Source: Phocoena phocoena (lineage: Eukaryota; Chordata; Mammalia; Artiodactyla; Phocoenidae). From it: a stretch of DNA of 64,000 bases. Made by a program: the position numbers and the translations under genes. Below the pieces are notes generated by a model, which was not told the DNA's origin, did no database searches, and saw only the letters and a list, made by a program, of their open reading frames with translations. The stretch lies in assembly GCF_963924675.1 (NCBI RefSeq), contig NC_089232.1, positions 46,106,522-46,170,521 of the forward strand, given 5' to 3'. Below, piece by piece: positions 1 through 10,900 of this stretch. The stretch's first letter is position 1. Each line of letters begins with the position of its first letter.

Positions 1-1120
1 GCAATCTAAAGATTCAATGCAATCCCTATCAAATTACCAATGGTGTTTTTCACAGAACTCGAACAAAGAATTTCACAATGTGTATGGAAACACAAAAGAC
101 CCCGAATAGCCAAAGCCATCTTCAGAAAGAAAATGGAGCTGGAAGAATCAGGCTCCCTGTCTTCAGACTATACTACAAAGCTACAGTAATCAAGACAATA
201 TGGTACTGGCACAAAAACAGAAATATAGATCAATGGAACAGGATAGAAAGCCCAGAGATAAAACCACGCACATATGGTCACCTAATCTTTGATAAAGCAG
301 GCAAGAATATACAGTGGAGAAAAGACAGCCTCTTCCTTAAGTGGTGCTGGGAAAACTGGACAGCTACACTTAAAAAAATGAAATTAGAACACTCCCTAAC
401 ACCATACATAAAAATAAACTCAAAATGGATTAAAGACCTAAATTTAAGGTCAGACACTAGAAAACTCTTAGAGGAAAACATAGGCAGAGCACTCTATGAC
501 ATAAATCACAGCAAGATCCTTTTTCACCCACCTTGTAGAAAAAGGGAAATAAAGACAAAAATAAACGAATGGGACCAAATGAAACTTAAAGGCTTTTGCA
601 CAGCAAAGGAAACCATAAACAAGACGAAAAGACAACCCCCAGAATGGGAGAAAATATTTGCAAACGAAGCAACTGACAAAGGATCAATCTCCAAATATCC
701 AAGCAGCACATGCAGCTCAATATCCAAAAAACAAACAACCCTATTCAAAAATGGGCAGAAGACCTAAATAGACATTTCTCCAAAGAAGACATACAGATTG
801 CCAACAAGCACATGAAAGGATGCTCAACATCACTAATCATTAGAGAAATGCAAATCAAAAGTACAATGAGGTATCACCTCACACCAGTCAGAGTGGCCAT
901 TATCAAAAAGTCTACAAACAATAAATACTGGAGAGGGTGTGGAGAAAAGGGAACCCTCTTGCACTGTTGGTGGGAATGTAAATTTATACAGCCACTATGG
1001 AGAACAGTATGGAGGTTCCTTAAAGAACTATAAATAGAACTACCATACGACCCAGCAATCCCACTCCTCGGCATAGAAAGAGAAGAATACCATGTGCTAA
1101 CATATATATATGGAATCTAA
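1..1120 (+). pseudogene. L1 ORF2 C-terminal remnant (broken)
   Basis: Remnant of the L1 ORF2 protein, the endonuclease/reverse transcriptase that copies L1 RNA into nicked chromosomal DNA. What remains is the region after the reverse-transcriptase core. One frame is open from the window start to 767, and the protein then continues in another frame from 710 to 1033, where the C-terminal Cys-rich motif ([17 protein letters not shown]) is visible. A TAA at about 1031-1033 follows 'FLKEL'. The frame then reads [13 protein letters not shown] and jumps directly to the last codons ([10 protein letters not shown], stop 1118-1120). Compared with the other L1 copies here, roughly 90-100 codons are missing at about 1070. 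No function is expected. Confidence 0.92.
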
Positions 1121-1488
1121 AGAAAAAAAAAAAAGGGTTCTGAAGAATCTAGGGGCATGACAGGAATAAAGGCGCAGTCGTAGACAGTTGGCTTGAGGAC
1201 ACGGGGAGGGGGAAGGGTAAGCCGGGACAAAGTGAGAGAGTGGCATGGACATATATACACTACCAAATGTAAAATAGCTAGTGGGAAGCAGCCGCATAGC
1301 ACAAGGAGATCAGCTCGGTGCTTTGTGACCACCTAGAGGGGTGGGATAGGGAGGGTGGGAGGGAGGGAGATGCAAGAGGGAAGAGATATGGGGACATATG
1401 TATATGTATAGCTGATTTGCTTTGTGATACAGCAGAAATAACACGCCATTGTAAAGCAAGTATACTCTAATAAAGATGTTAAAAAAGA
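1..1488 (+). mobile_element. L1 LINE, 3' part, cut by window edge (lineage A)
   Basis: Sense-strand L1 running from the distal part of ORF2 through the 3'UTR to a short A-rich tail (about 1470-1488). The 3'UTR is the type whose complement begins 'aaacatctttattggagtataattgc' elsewhere in the window, which I call lineage A. The 5' part lies outside the window, so insertion length and target-site duplication cannot be judged. The copy is dead: ORF2 changes frame near 700-715 and is missing sequence near 1070. Confidence 0.95.
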
Positions 1489-4189
1489 AAATCTCCCGCC
1501 CTTTGTATCAGCAGAGCTGTGTATCCACATTTGATCTATGTTCTGTCCTCTATTTTTGGTGACAGTATTGGAATAGAAATCTACTTTTGTCTGCTCATCT
1601 GGTCCTGTTTGATTTTTCTTTAACAGTCACCATATCACCTGTCAATATATATGTGTTAAGAGTGATTTCACATCGTGGAAAAAGTAGGATGCTGCTTTAT
1701 TGCAACAAGTTTTTAGAAACAAATCTCATTTTGGAGAAATTACAACCTTTATATTGTATTTAAATTAAACTTGCATGCGGGTGGGAGGTATAGGTGTTTG
1801 TGTGTGTGAATGTGTATGCATTTCTAAGTAGGACCTGAGTGCTAGAAAAATCTTTGTGGAAAATTATTAAATTTTGGACTTTTTTCCCCTTTGGAGTCAG
1901 TTTGCCACATTCATTCTTTCTCTCTCTGTTCTGAGAACGTATTCCAGAGAAGTAAGTTCTGTTCTAACATGAGAGCACCTAGTAACAGCCACTTGACCTT
2001 CCCAAGGAGAAAGATATCTTTCTCCTGGGCCTATCTGTCATAGTAGGTAAAGAGAAAGCTGGCTTAATCAAAGGCTTTCTCCCCAAACTGGAATATGATC
2101 TGACTGCTTGAAGAGGCTTCTGTGCAAGCAGGCAACAGCTTTCCTAACTTTCAACCATAAAGGAGGAGGAAAAAAATATGCCACTGAAGACTCATGCCTT
2201 GAAATGGCTTTGGAGATCACAGCCAAGTCTTCCTATAAATGAAGTACTTTCCTGGTGTGTTTACTAACAATAGTTTGTGGGGGCATAGAGAGAAGGAGAA
2301 AAAATGTCTGAATAAAGTTGCTGCCCTAGCAAATAAAGAAGGGAGAGAGAGCAAGTTCTTACTTGACCAGCTGGAAGATGTTTTTTTGTTGGTGGTCATC
2401 CAAAGAAAGTAAAAATTGTCCATCTGACGTGTGAAATGTATTTTCTTTAGCTTTTTGCTTTCCCTGTGATAAACCAGCGAATGTCCCCAAACTGCTCACT
2501 TGTACTACGGGAATTAAATATTGATTTTAACCTTGTAAGTGAGGTAGAATGTGAAGCTGGCTGATGGATCCCCTAGGGGAAGACACTGTGTTTTAGGTCT
2601 TTCCTTCTACAGAAAACTTAGAGAAACGTTGCTCCATTTGAAAGAATGAAAGTAGACAGACAAGGAAGACAGTCTTTTTCTTAAACAAATTAATATTAGC
2701 AGCCTGCCTGTGGTGTGATGGGTACAAAGGGAGAAAGAAAAAACGTGGAGTATACCCTGCCTTTTTGTGCATAGTGTCCAAAGTGCTGTTTGCATAAGTG
2801 ACAATGAATATACTTCAGAATTGTAATGTGCGGTGCAGCAGGGATTATGTGAGTGAATTCTTCCTGTCAGCTGGACCATTTTATATCTTGGGTTCATTGT
2901 TAAGTCAGTTCACTTGTGGTCCGTTTCCTCTGTAATTTGGTTTAAAGTTGAGGGCAAAGATAAAATCAGCTTAGAGAGGAAGTTGACAGTCTGGTAAATA
3001 GCTGTGGCTTTTCTCTTTTAGGAAATAGAAGAGATACCAAGGATCAAAGCAGTGAATAATGTTTCTTTAGGAAATAAGTTTTCTGCTGTTATGTCAGATG
3101 GCCTTGAATATTCAAAATTGCCAATCAAATAGGCTGACCTCTCTCTTCACAGGATTGACCTCTCTACCTGCCTGAGATTCTTGGCAGCAGAGCACAAATT
3201 TCTCCAGGCTGGGTGGCAGCAAGTCTTGGTGTGTGGAGGGAGGCCAGTGTGCACTTTTGTGTTTCTTTTTGTAGAAATCCCAGGGGGATCTTGTCTCCTT
3301 TCATGGAAAATCTGTCTTATGAGGGGAGATGAACGGAGTAGAAAACATAAAACTTTACCTGTTGATGAGGTGGTATATGGATAGAAAGGGCAAAAGACTG
3401 GTTCTTGTGTATTGTTTTTTTAATTAGATTGCATGATGCTCTTTGCTGGACCTCATTATTATTCCAGTAGTTGCCTTATTTTACTTTTTATTTTTACATT
3501 TTTTTGCACAGAATAACTTACTGTTTACTTTTTTAAAGTCCTATCCCAACTAGTTTGGTTCTATTAGTGAGTCAACTGATTAATATATTGATATTTAAAA
3601 GAATTATTGAGAATGCTGTATGCCAGTCATTGTGCTAGGTACTGTCAGATAAGAACCCAGGTAACTTTTCTACACTAAATTCTTGTACTTTTTAAGATTC
3701 AGCCATAAACATGTGATTGTAAGTTTTTATTTTGTTTTCAGTTGTACTGTATATACTGTATGGTTTTTGAACTAAATTTTAATTTCTGAGAAGCAGTTAA
3801 TGTTTAATACTTCTATTAAATTTCCTATAGTACCTAAAACATGGTAAAGCATAAAGTAGATACTCAGTTAATTTCTTTCGACTCTCCCCCTTTGGTCAAG
3901 TTTTGAGTGTTCTTTATATATTGAGTTACAATGACTGTTTCTGCATCTCCAGACTACTTTGTTTCATTGCTGTCTCTTCCCTTTCAACCTGAGGTTTGAT
4001 CATAACTTTATATGGGAAAGATATCAAATCAGACCTACCTGGAGAACTGGGAATTTTGAGAAAGCCCAGGAGATAAATATGTCAGAGAAAAATACCTGAG
4101 GCAGATCTGAGCAAACATCAGGAGAGATGGAGCCCAAAAGAGGTAGTACAGGCACATGGACAGTATCATCTTCAGCTCCATGTCCTCCT
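1489..4189. other. Non-repetitive stretch, no gene seen
   Basis: No exon, RNA gene or clear repeat is recognisable. A short MIR-like trace lies around 3596-3680 ('gtgctaggtactgt') and an L2-3'-like trace around 3820-3880, both too weak to call. A small TG-rich run occurs at 1797-1830. Open frames here are under 100 codons and overlap on both strands. Confidence 0.5.
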
Positions 4190-4594
4190 TCTGTACCCCA
4201 TCTTAATAAGTGGCAATCCTGGAATCATTTTTTGATTCTTCTCATTCACTCTCACTCAATGGCAATTTATCAAATCCTGTTAATACTACTTCCTGCATCA
4301 TATATCCCCAACCGAACCACTGAATACAACCACACTGGTTCAAACCACTATTTCTCAACTGGACTTTCACAATAGTCTCCTCACTGCTCTTCATGTTTCC
4401 ATACTTGCTTCCTTCCCCACACGACAGCCAGTTGACTTTTAAAAATATAAACAATTTTATGTCACTTCTGTGTTCAAACCTCTCTTTTGAGAGAAGATCA
4501 CAGTAAAAATAAGACTCTCAGTCTAAGCACGAAGCTTGTTCTACAAAGTCCTACATGAACTGACCCTTGTCTACCAAAACAATTGTCTTTGGAC

Positions 4595-4678
4595 TTTTTT
4601 TTTTCTTAAACATCTTTATTAGACTATAATTGCTTTATAATGGTGTGTAAGTTTCTGCTTTATAACAAAATGAATCAG

Positions 4679-4728
<50 letters not shown>

Positions 4729-4938
4729 CCCCATATCTCTTCTCTCTTGCCTCTCCCTCCCTATCCTACCCCTCTAGCTGGTCATAAAGCACCGAGCTGA
4801 TCTCCCTGTGCTATGCGACTGCTTCCCAATAGCTCTCAGTTTTACATTTGGTAGTGTATATATGTCCATGCCACTCTCTCACTTTGTCCCAGCTTACTCT
4901 TCCCCCTCCCCGTGTCCTCAAGTCCATTCTCTAGTAGG
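4595..4938 (-). mobile_element. L1 3' end, 5'-truncated, nested in L2 (lineage A)
   Basis: Antisense L1 3'UTR of lineage A, starting with a T-run (complement of the poly-A tail) at 4595 and ending near 'cattctctagtaggt'. It has no ORF2 sequence. It interrupts the L2 and is therefore younger. I could not identify a convincing target-site duplication. Confidence 0.9.
4681..4722. repeat. (AT)21 microsatellite
   Basis: Forty-two bases of perfect alternating AT inside the L1 3'UTR, expanded from the short 'atatat' of the L1 consensus. Probably length-variable between individuals. Confidence 0.98.
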
Positions 4939-5376
4939 TGGGTTTTGACCATTTTTCCATTTCTTCTGCTCCAGACACATTGTTTTCCTGCAGTTTCTTG
5001 AGCACACTGATCTTATTCACACACCCGGGCTTTTGTGCTTGCTATTTCCTCTGCTCCAAATGTTTACCCCAAGGTTTTTAAATGACTCTATCTCTCACTT
5101 CATTTAGTTCTCTGCTGGAATTTTACCTCCTCTCATAGGCCTTGCTTATTCACGTATTTGATTACAGTCCTAGTCATTCTCTTTACCCTGCTGCTTTTAA
5201 ATTTTATTTGCAACACTTATCATTACCTGAGATTATATTCTTTATTTGTTTACTTAGGGTTTTTTTTTTCTATCAGAATGTAAACTAAAGGTGGAGGGTA
5301 TTTTTCCACCCCGTGAATAATGCTGGCACATAGTAGGTACAAAATAAGATTTACTGAATGAATTAATAAAGGAAGT

Positions 5377-5709
5377 AATGAATGCTACAGCTATTTCTGG
5401 GGGTAGGTGTTCAGTGCTGGTACAATGGCCTTGATTTTCTCCACGCCATTTCTGTTTGTTGAACTTGACCTGGTGTTAATGATTTGTTAAAGAGTCAGTC
5501 TCTTCTTTGGGTCATCCCTGGATTAGGCATGGGGGCCACAAACTATGCAGAGCAGGGCAAAAATAAAGAAAATGCTAAATCACAAGGTAGAATGTCATAG
5601 AATTATAGCCAAAACAGTCTTAATTGTCTCAGTTTGTAAGTGACAAAATTAGGGTCCACAAAGAATAATAGCTGGAAGTACTTGCATGTTCTTGGGGGTT
5701 TGTCCAGGA
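5377..5709. other. Unannotated gap
   Basis: Nothing recognisable as gene or repeat. Confidence 0.5.
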
Positions 5710-5860
5710 TTTATATGTATATTAAATAATTTGATCTTTACTTCTATGATGTAGGTATTATTAGGTTTTCCACTTTATGGGTGAGGAACAAAGGTTCAGG
5801 CACAGATGTCCATTGTCCCCCAGCTATCAGTAAAGGTAGATTCAAATCCAGGTTTCATAA
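5710..5860 (+). mobile_element. MIR SINE
   Basis: Matches the MIR core and 3' part: 'attaaataatttgatcttta', 'gatgtaggtattattaggtt', 'actttatgggtgaggaacaa', then the 'cacagatgtccattgtccccagct' and 'attcaaatccaggtt' equivalents. Diverged, as expected of this ancient family. Confidence 0.8.
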
Positions 5861-6004
5861 TGACCACTTAAGTAATGTTTAATGTTTTTATTCCCTGGGG
5901 ACAAAATATTTTAGTCTAAAGAAATGGTTTTGTAGACAAATCCCAATCAGCTCCACTAATTACTATCTGATTATATCACTTATGTTCTAAGAACTTTAGT
6001 TTTT

Positions 6005-6312
6005 TTTTTTTTTTGGTAAATCTTCCACATTTGTTTATTTATTTATTTGTGGCTGTGTTGGGTCTTCGTCTCTGTGCGAGGGCTTTCTCTAGTTGTGGCA
6101 AGCGGGGACCACTCTTCATCGCGGTGCACAGGCCTCTCACTATCGTGGCCTCTCTTGTTGCAGAGCACAGGCTCCAGACGTGCAGGCTCAGCAGTTGTGG
6201 CTCACGGGCCTAGTTGCTCTGCGGCATGTGGGATCTTCCCAGACCAGGGCTCGAACCCGTGTCCCCTGCATTAGCAGGCAGATTCTCAACCGCTGCGCCA
6301 CCAGGGAAGCCC
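6005..6312 (-). mobile_element. CHR-type tRNA-derived SINE (CHR-1-like, long form)
   Basis: Antisense copy. The T-run at left is the complement of the A-tail, and the tRNA-derived head lies at right, ending 'caccagggaagccc'. The pol III B box is visible as its complement ('ctcgaacccgtg'). It contains the long CHR-1 body ('tttatttgtggctgtgttgg'). A 14-bp target-site duplication, agaactttagtttt, occurs at about 5990-6003 and 6313-6326. This family is typical of whales, hippos and ruminants. Confidence 0.93.
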
Positions 6313-6326
6313 AGAACTTTAGTTTT

Positions 6327-7849
6327 AACCTTAGTTTTTATGTCTATACAGTAGGCATTATACTGTCCATTTCATATCATTGAGAGAAGTGAGGAATCAT
6401 GTATTAAGTGCTCAGCACACTGCCTGGCTGTGTGCTGGGCACTTAATTAAACACTAAATAAAATATTAACTATTTTCACCTAACCGTTTGGTCCCATTTA
6501 TGGATATTACATTATCACAGTTACCTTTTTCCTAGAAAAAACATTTTACAGACATCTGGAAATCAAGGGACTGTAGAGTCATCTTACCCTTATTACTCGG
6601 TGGAATATAAGCGTGATTTTTTAAAACTAAATTTCAAGTTTGTTTCTTAAAAAGTGCTATGGTAGTTAATGGAAGATACATTTCACCAGTTTTGGCACAA
6701 GCCAGCTCTCCAACTGGAATAAAAAGTCCAGTGAATCATTCAGCACACTATATTTTCAATATAACCACTGAAGAGAAATGGAAGCTTGTCATTTTCCTTT
6801 TAAAGCCATGCACATTGCTGAGTTTTCCATGGGCTTGCTGTGTATACATAACTTTTAAAATGAAAATACTAGTCATGTGAAAAGGATGATCAAGGTAGAC
6901 TGCAGCGGATTGTCACTGCAGTAGTTTGGGATGTCAGTAATTCTTAAGCTAAAAGGATTCATGATTCAAGAGGATGCCTCTAATTTTACATTTGTTGTCA
7001 TCTTTCATTTGTTTTCCTGTTTTGGAACCATTTACGAACTGTGCTTATCAGACTGCTTTTGATTCCTATGGAGGAATGATCTCTCTTAAAATTTGTGATC
7101 CAAAAGGAAGATAGAAAGCATTTGTATTTTGATTTCAAGGTATTTAAAAGATTTGATTGTTTATATACTATGGCCTTTTGTATTTCATTATTGTAGGTAG
7201 CACACAGAGAAGGCTACTTTGTGCATTTTTTTCTGAGAGTCTTGATCAATGAAGCAAGCTTAAAGTACTTTTCCACAAGAAATAATCACATGTAATTAAT
7301 ATAAAGAAATCAGTTGGGTCTATTTATTTTTCTCTCCTTTTTACAAGAATATATTTGACCTTGGAAGTAAAAACAAGAAGTTTCAGTGATGTTACTTCAC
7401 ATGGCAGAATCTTTCAACTATATTTGGGGTATGAGTAGATGTGTCTTTGGTAGCTACTGTAACTATCACGCCCTTTGGGTACCCCACAAGCATGTTGGAG
7501 TTGGACTTTTCAACCAGAGAACAATGATATGATCCTTAGATGCATAGTCCTAGAATATTATCCTTTGACTGATTTCTGAACTTTATAAAGTTGAAGACAC
7601 CCTAAATAGACTATTGAAAGTATTTATGCACAATAAAAATGCAGATGAAATTTTTTATCAGCTTGCTTGAAATGATTGGAAACTACCATCAGTAGGTCAA
7701 TTGATTATATCTGAAATCCTCAAGGTAAATAATTCCACTTGGAAAGGGACCAATACACCTGTCCATTTGCCAGAGTCCGGTGAAAACATGGACCAAAGGA
7801 GGGAAATGCACTTTCAAACTTCTGGACAGTAAGAAACATCATGGCCTTG
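6327..7849. other. Non-repetitive stretch, no gene seen
   Basis: Only a faint MIR/L2-like 3' trace at about 6395-6470 ('gtgctcagcacactgcctgg'). No exon is supported. Confidence 0.45.
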
Positions 7850-7980
7850 TTGGGTGGGATGGGTGGGGGAGGGAAGTCCCAGAGGGAGGGGATGTGTGTA
7901 GGCATATGGCTGATTCACTTCGCTGTTCAGCAGAGACTAACACAACATTGTAATGCAATTATTCTCCAATTAAAAAAAAA
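7850..7980 (+). mobile_element. L1 3' terminal fragment
   Basis: Short, 5'-truncated L1 end. A G-rich tract is followed by 'ggctgattcacttcgctgtt', 'agactaacacaacattgtaa' and an A-tail at 7971-7980. The same terminal sequence is seen at 40926-41085 and 56822-57000. Older and more diverged than the L1 at 27342-34384. Confidence 0.85.
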
Positions 7981-10900
7981 TCAAGTACAAATTGGACATT
8001 CTAGAATCCGTAAAGGACAAGAAGAATAAAGAGGTATAGTGATGTGATACAAATAATAAATTTCAGTGGGGGAAGCAAAGGACTGTTTTTTAAACCGGCA
8101 TTTGTGGATTGGTCTTGCCAACACTTCAAGAAGACTTAGAAGAGAAAAGAAAAAAATCATCACTTATGTGATTCTTTTGACTGGTGCTTTCTAAAGTTCT
8201 TGGGAGGTAGATCGCACTGGGAAATTGAATCAATTCACTAGCTCTCAAAACATAGAATTCTTCATTACTCAACTTTGCTGAGCTGGGCTCTAATTCTTAT
8301 ACCCATGAAAATACCTTGGCTTGGGAGAAGACATCTGTGTCACTAAGGTAGCAAGGTGTACCATCCAATGAATTCAGGGCTCTCTTTCATCAATGTGTAG
8401 CACTGAGGGTAAATTATAATAATTAAGATTTGGCCCTTAATGGAAGCCAATCTGCAAGCAGATCTGAAATGAAAACTCTTGAAATCTATTATTTAAGTCA
8501 CCTTAAATTTCCTAGGAATCTGTGGGCTAGGAAAACCCCAGGTATAGCACTCAAAGATTCTAGAAATTCTCTCTATACGTAAGCATGCTTTTTACAAGTA
8601 CTGTGCCATTAAGGAATAGCAGGAAGGCACAGAGTTGCAGTGTCATATGCTATTGTCATTCTCCCTAACCACTCTGCAGAGTTTACGTCCAGCCGTTTTC
8701 CTTTCCTGCTAATTTGCATGGTTGCTTCTTGATGGTGGTGATTTTCTATGTGTTAAGCTTTGAGTAATTCATTCTTACACCACTCTCCTCCCCTTCCTTG
8801 TTTATTTAGCACAGAGCTTGTAAAGCTCAGTGACATTTGACTCTGTTGCCGACTGGATTATGGGATGCAGAAAGCATGTATGTATCATTGAGTGAATCTC
8901 TGAGTGATGGCCTCGGCATCATGTCAAATCACGGGGTCATCCTCTCTCATCATGTCACATCACATCATGCTTGACATAGACACATAGCTCAATTCTGAGT
9001 ATCCAGAAGTAATCGGGAAGTAAGACTTCACAGCAGTATAAGCAGTGCTTTCAGATACAGGAAATAGAGAAGATTGACCTCTCCATTTTCTATTTTTTAC
9101 CACTGCAGATACAGTGAACCCTGTTAGAAGTTGTGCATATAAATGTATTCATATCTCAGTGAAAAAAACAAAGCATCTGTACAAGACAGGAATTTTCTTT
9201 CTGAATTTTTCTCACAGTGGTAAGGCAGTGCTCTTCCTGTGTTTATTATTGTTGTTGATACGATCTAATTTCTGGAACCAGGTATTAATATAAAGGATTC
9301 TATTCATAGAGTGAGCTACATGATAGTTATTAGGGATTTGCAATGTGACAAATCAAACTAAAAGTATTCAAAAAGAGCTGGACTATGCCATTGAGAGATT
9401 ATTTCTGCAAAGTGTCTCCACTGTTAAATCAATCCAACCTGATACATTAGGCTTCTGTTGCCTGATAAATCTAGCGTATAACTCTATTAACCATTAGCAC
9501 TGAATATTTCCAAGTTTAAATTTTGCCTTGATTATGGAACTCTAAGACACTGGATATTAGTCCCCAAACCTCCTCTGCCTTTACTCCTCCATCTTTAAGT
9601 CTTTTCCACATCAGAAGCTAATAAAAAGGAAAAACTAATCTGAATAAAACAAGATTCTTGAAAATTAATGAATGAACTAATTAATGAATAATTAGCTGAT
9701 GAACAAAATTTGGATCATATGAACTATATTGTTCATATTTGTTGAGCCCCAGGAATACCCAGGAATCTACAATAGTGAGAGCTGGGCCTGTTTCTGAAGC
9801 TTTCACCAGAGGAGAAGTAAGTTGTTCTTTCAAGAATGTGGAAGTTGTCTTCAGCCTCCCCGGGAACTCAAGGAGTACTGGATGGAGGTTTTACCACAGT
9901 CATCAGCAGAATTAACTTTAATGAGCACTGTGGATCCAGTGAAGCTTTCCTTAGCACCCTCAGCCTCATGTTCAGTAGCTTTTCTGCTCATTTTACTCAA
10001 GATATTTTGTCTCCTCCTTTATGCTTCTCTTTCATTCTCTATCAAATCTTCCTCTCCTACCTATGCCTGACAACTTAATATGCTATTCTTCTCAAACAGT
10101 TTAATAGGAATCAAAACCTTAAGCACAGAAATGAAGTAATGGTCATTGGATAAGTGAGGGGTGTTTAGGAAACAGTAGACTGAATTGATTAACCCTTAAA
10201 TTATAAATATGGTCAAAAATATGGTCTATTTTTATGTAAATTTATCTCTGGTCTATCACATTACTCTAAAGTGTTTACATTGCCATCAGTTAATATTATT
10301 TATCACAGACTGACTGGCAGGATGTGTCTTAACATGCTCTTGTGAAAAAGACTTCCTCATTTAAGTTGCTTGTAGATTCAGCATGGGTATGTCACCACTG
10401 CTCATAAAGCTAATGCAAATTTTGGCTACATTCATAACATATTGTGTCTTGATCAAGGGCAATAATATTCCCTCTGCTCTCTGCTGATCCTATTGCATCT
10501 GGAATACTGAGTTCACTTCTAGATGTCTTATGATTGTGTATTGGATCATTTCAGTTGGATTACAAATAAAAGGTCAAACGAATACATGTATTGATATAAA
10601 AAGACATATTGTTTGCTTAACTTTAAGGATGTGGTAGGAAACCTCCAGTTTACTAAAAGGGATCAAATGATTCCCGGAAAAGCCTTTCTGATGCGAGGTA
10701 AGGGTGAAGTTGGAACACGGTTGGATTAGGATTAGAATGAGGTTAAAATGAGCTTGGAGTGAGGCTGGCGTGTGCCTAGGGTGATATTGAGATGAGCACA
10801 GGTTGAGCTTTGGGCAAGTTTAGGGTGTTACAGGGATAGGAAGAAGCCGTCAGTGAGTCTAGAGAGGCACAAGAAACAGTGTCAAGCTTGCACAGCAGGT

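Larger units (their letters stand above)
4190..5376 (+). mobile_element. L2 LINE, split by an L1 (4190-4594 and 4939-5376)
   Basis: Ancient L2 in sense orientation. The left part matches the L2 consensus around 'acaatagtctcctcactg' and 'aagtcctacatgaactgacccttg'. The right part carries 'gggcttttgtgcttgctatt', 'cttatcattacctgagatta' and the diagnostic 3' end 'ctggcacatagtaggtac', finishing with 'actgaatgaattaataaa'. The L2 text is continuous once the intervening L1 is removed. Confidence 0.85.
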
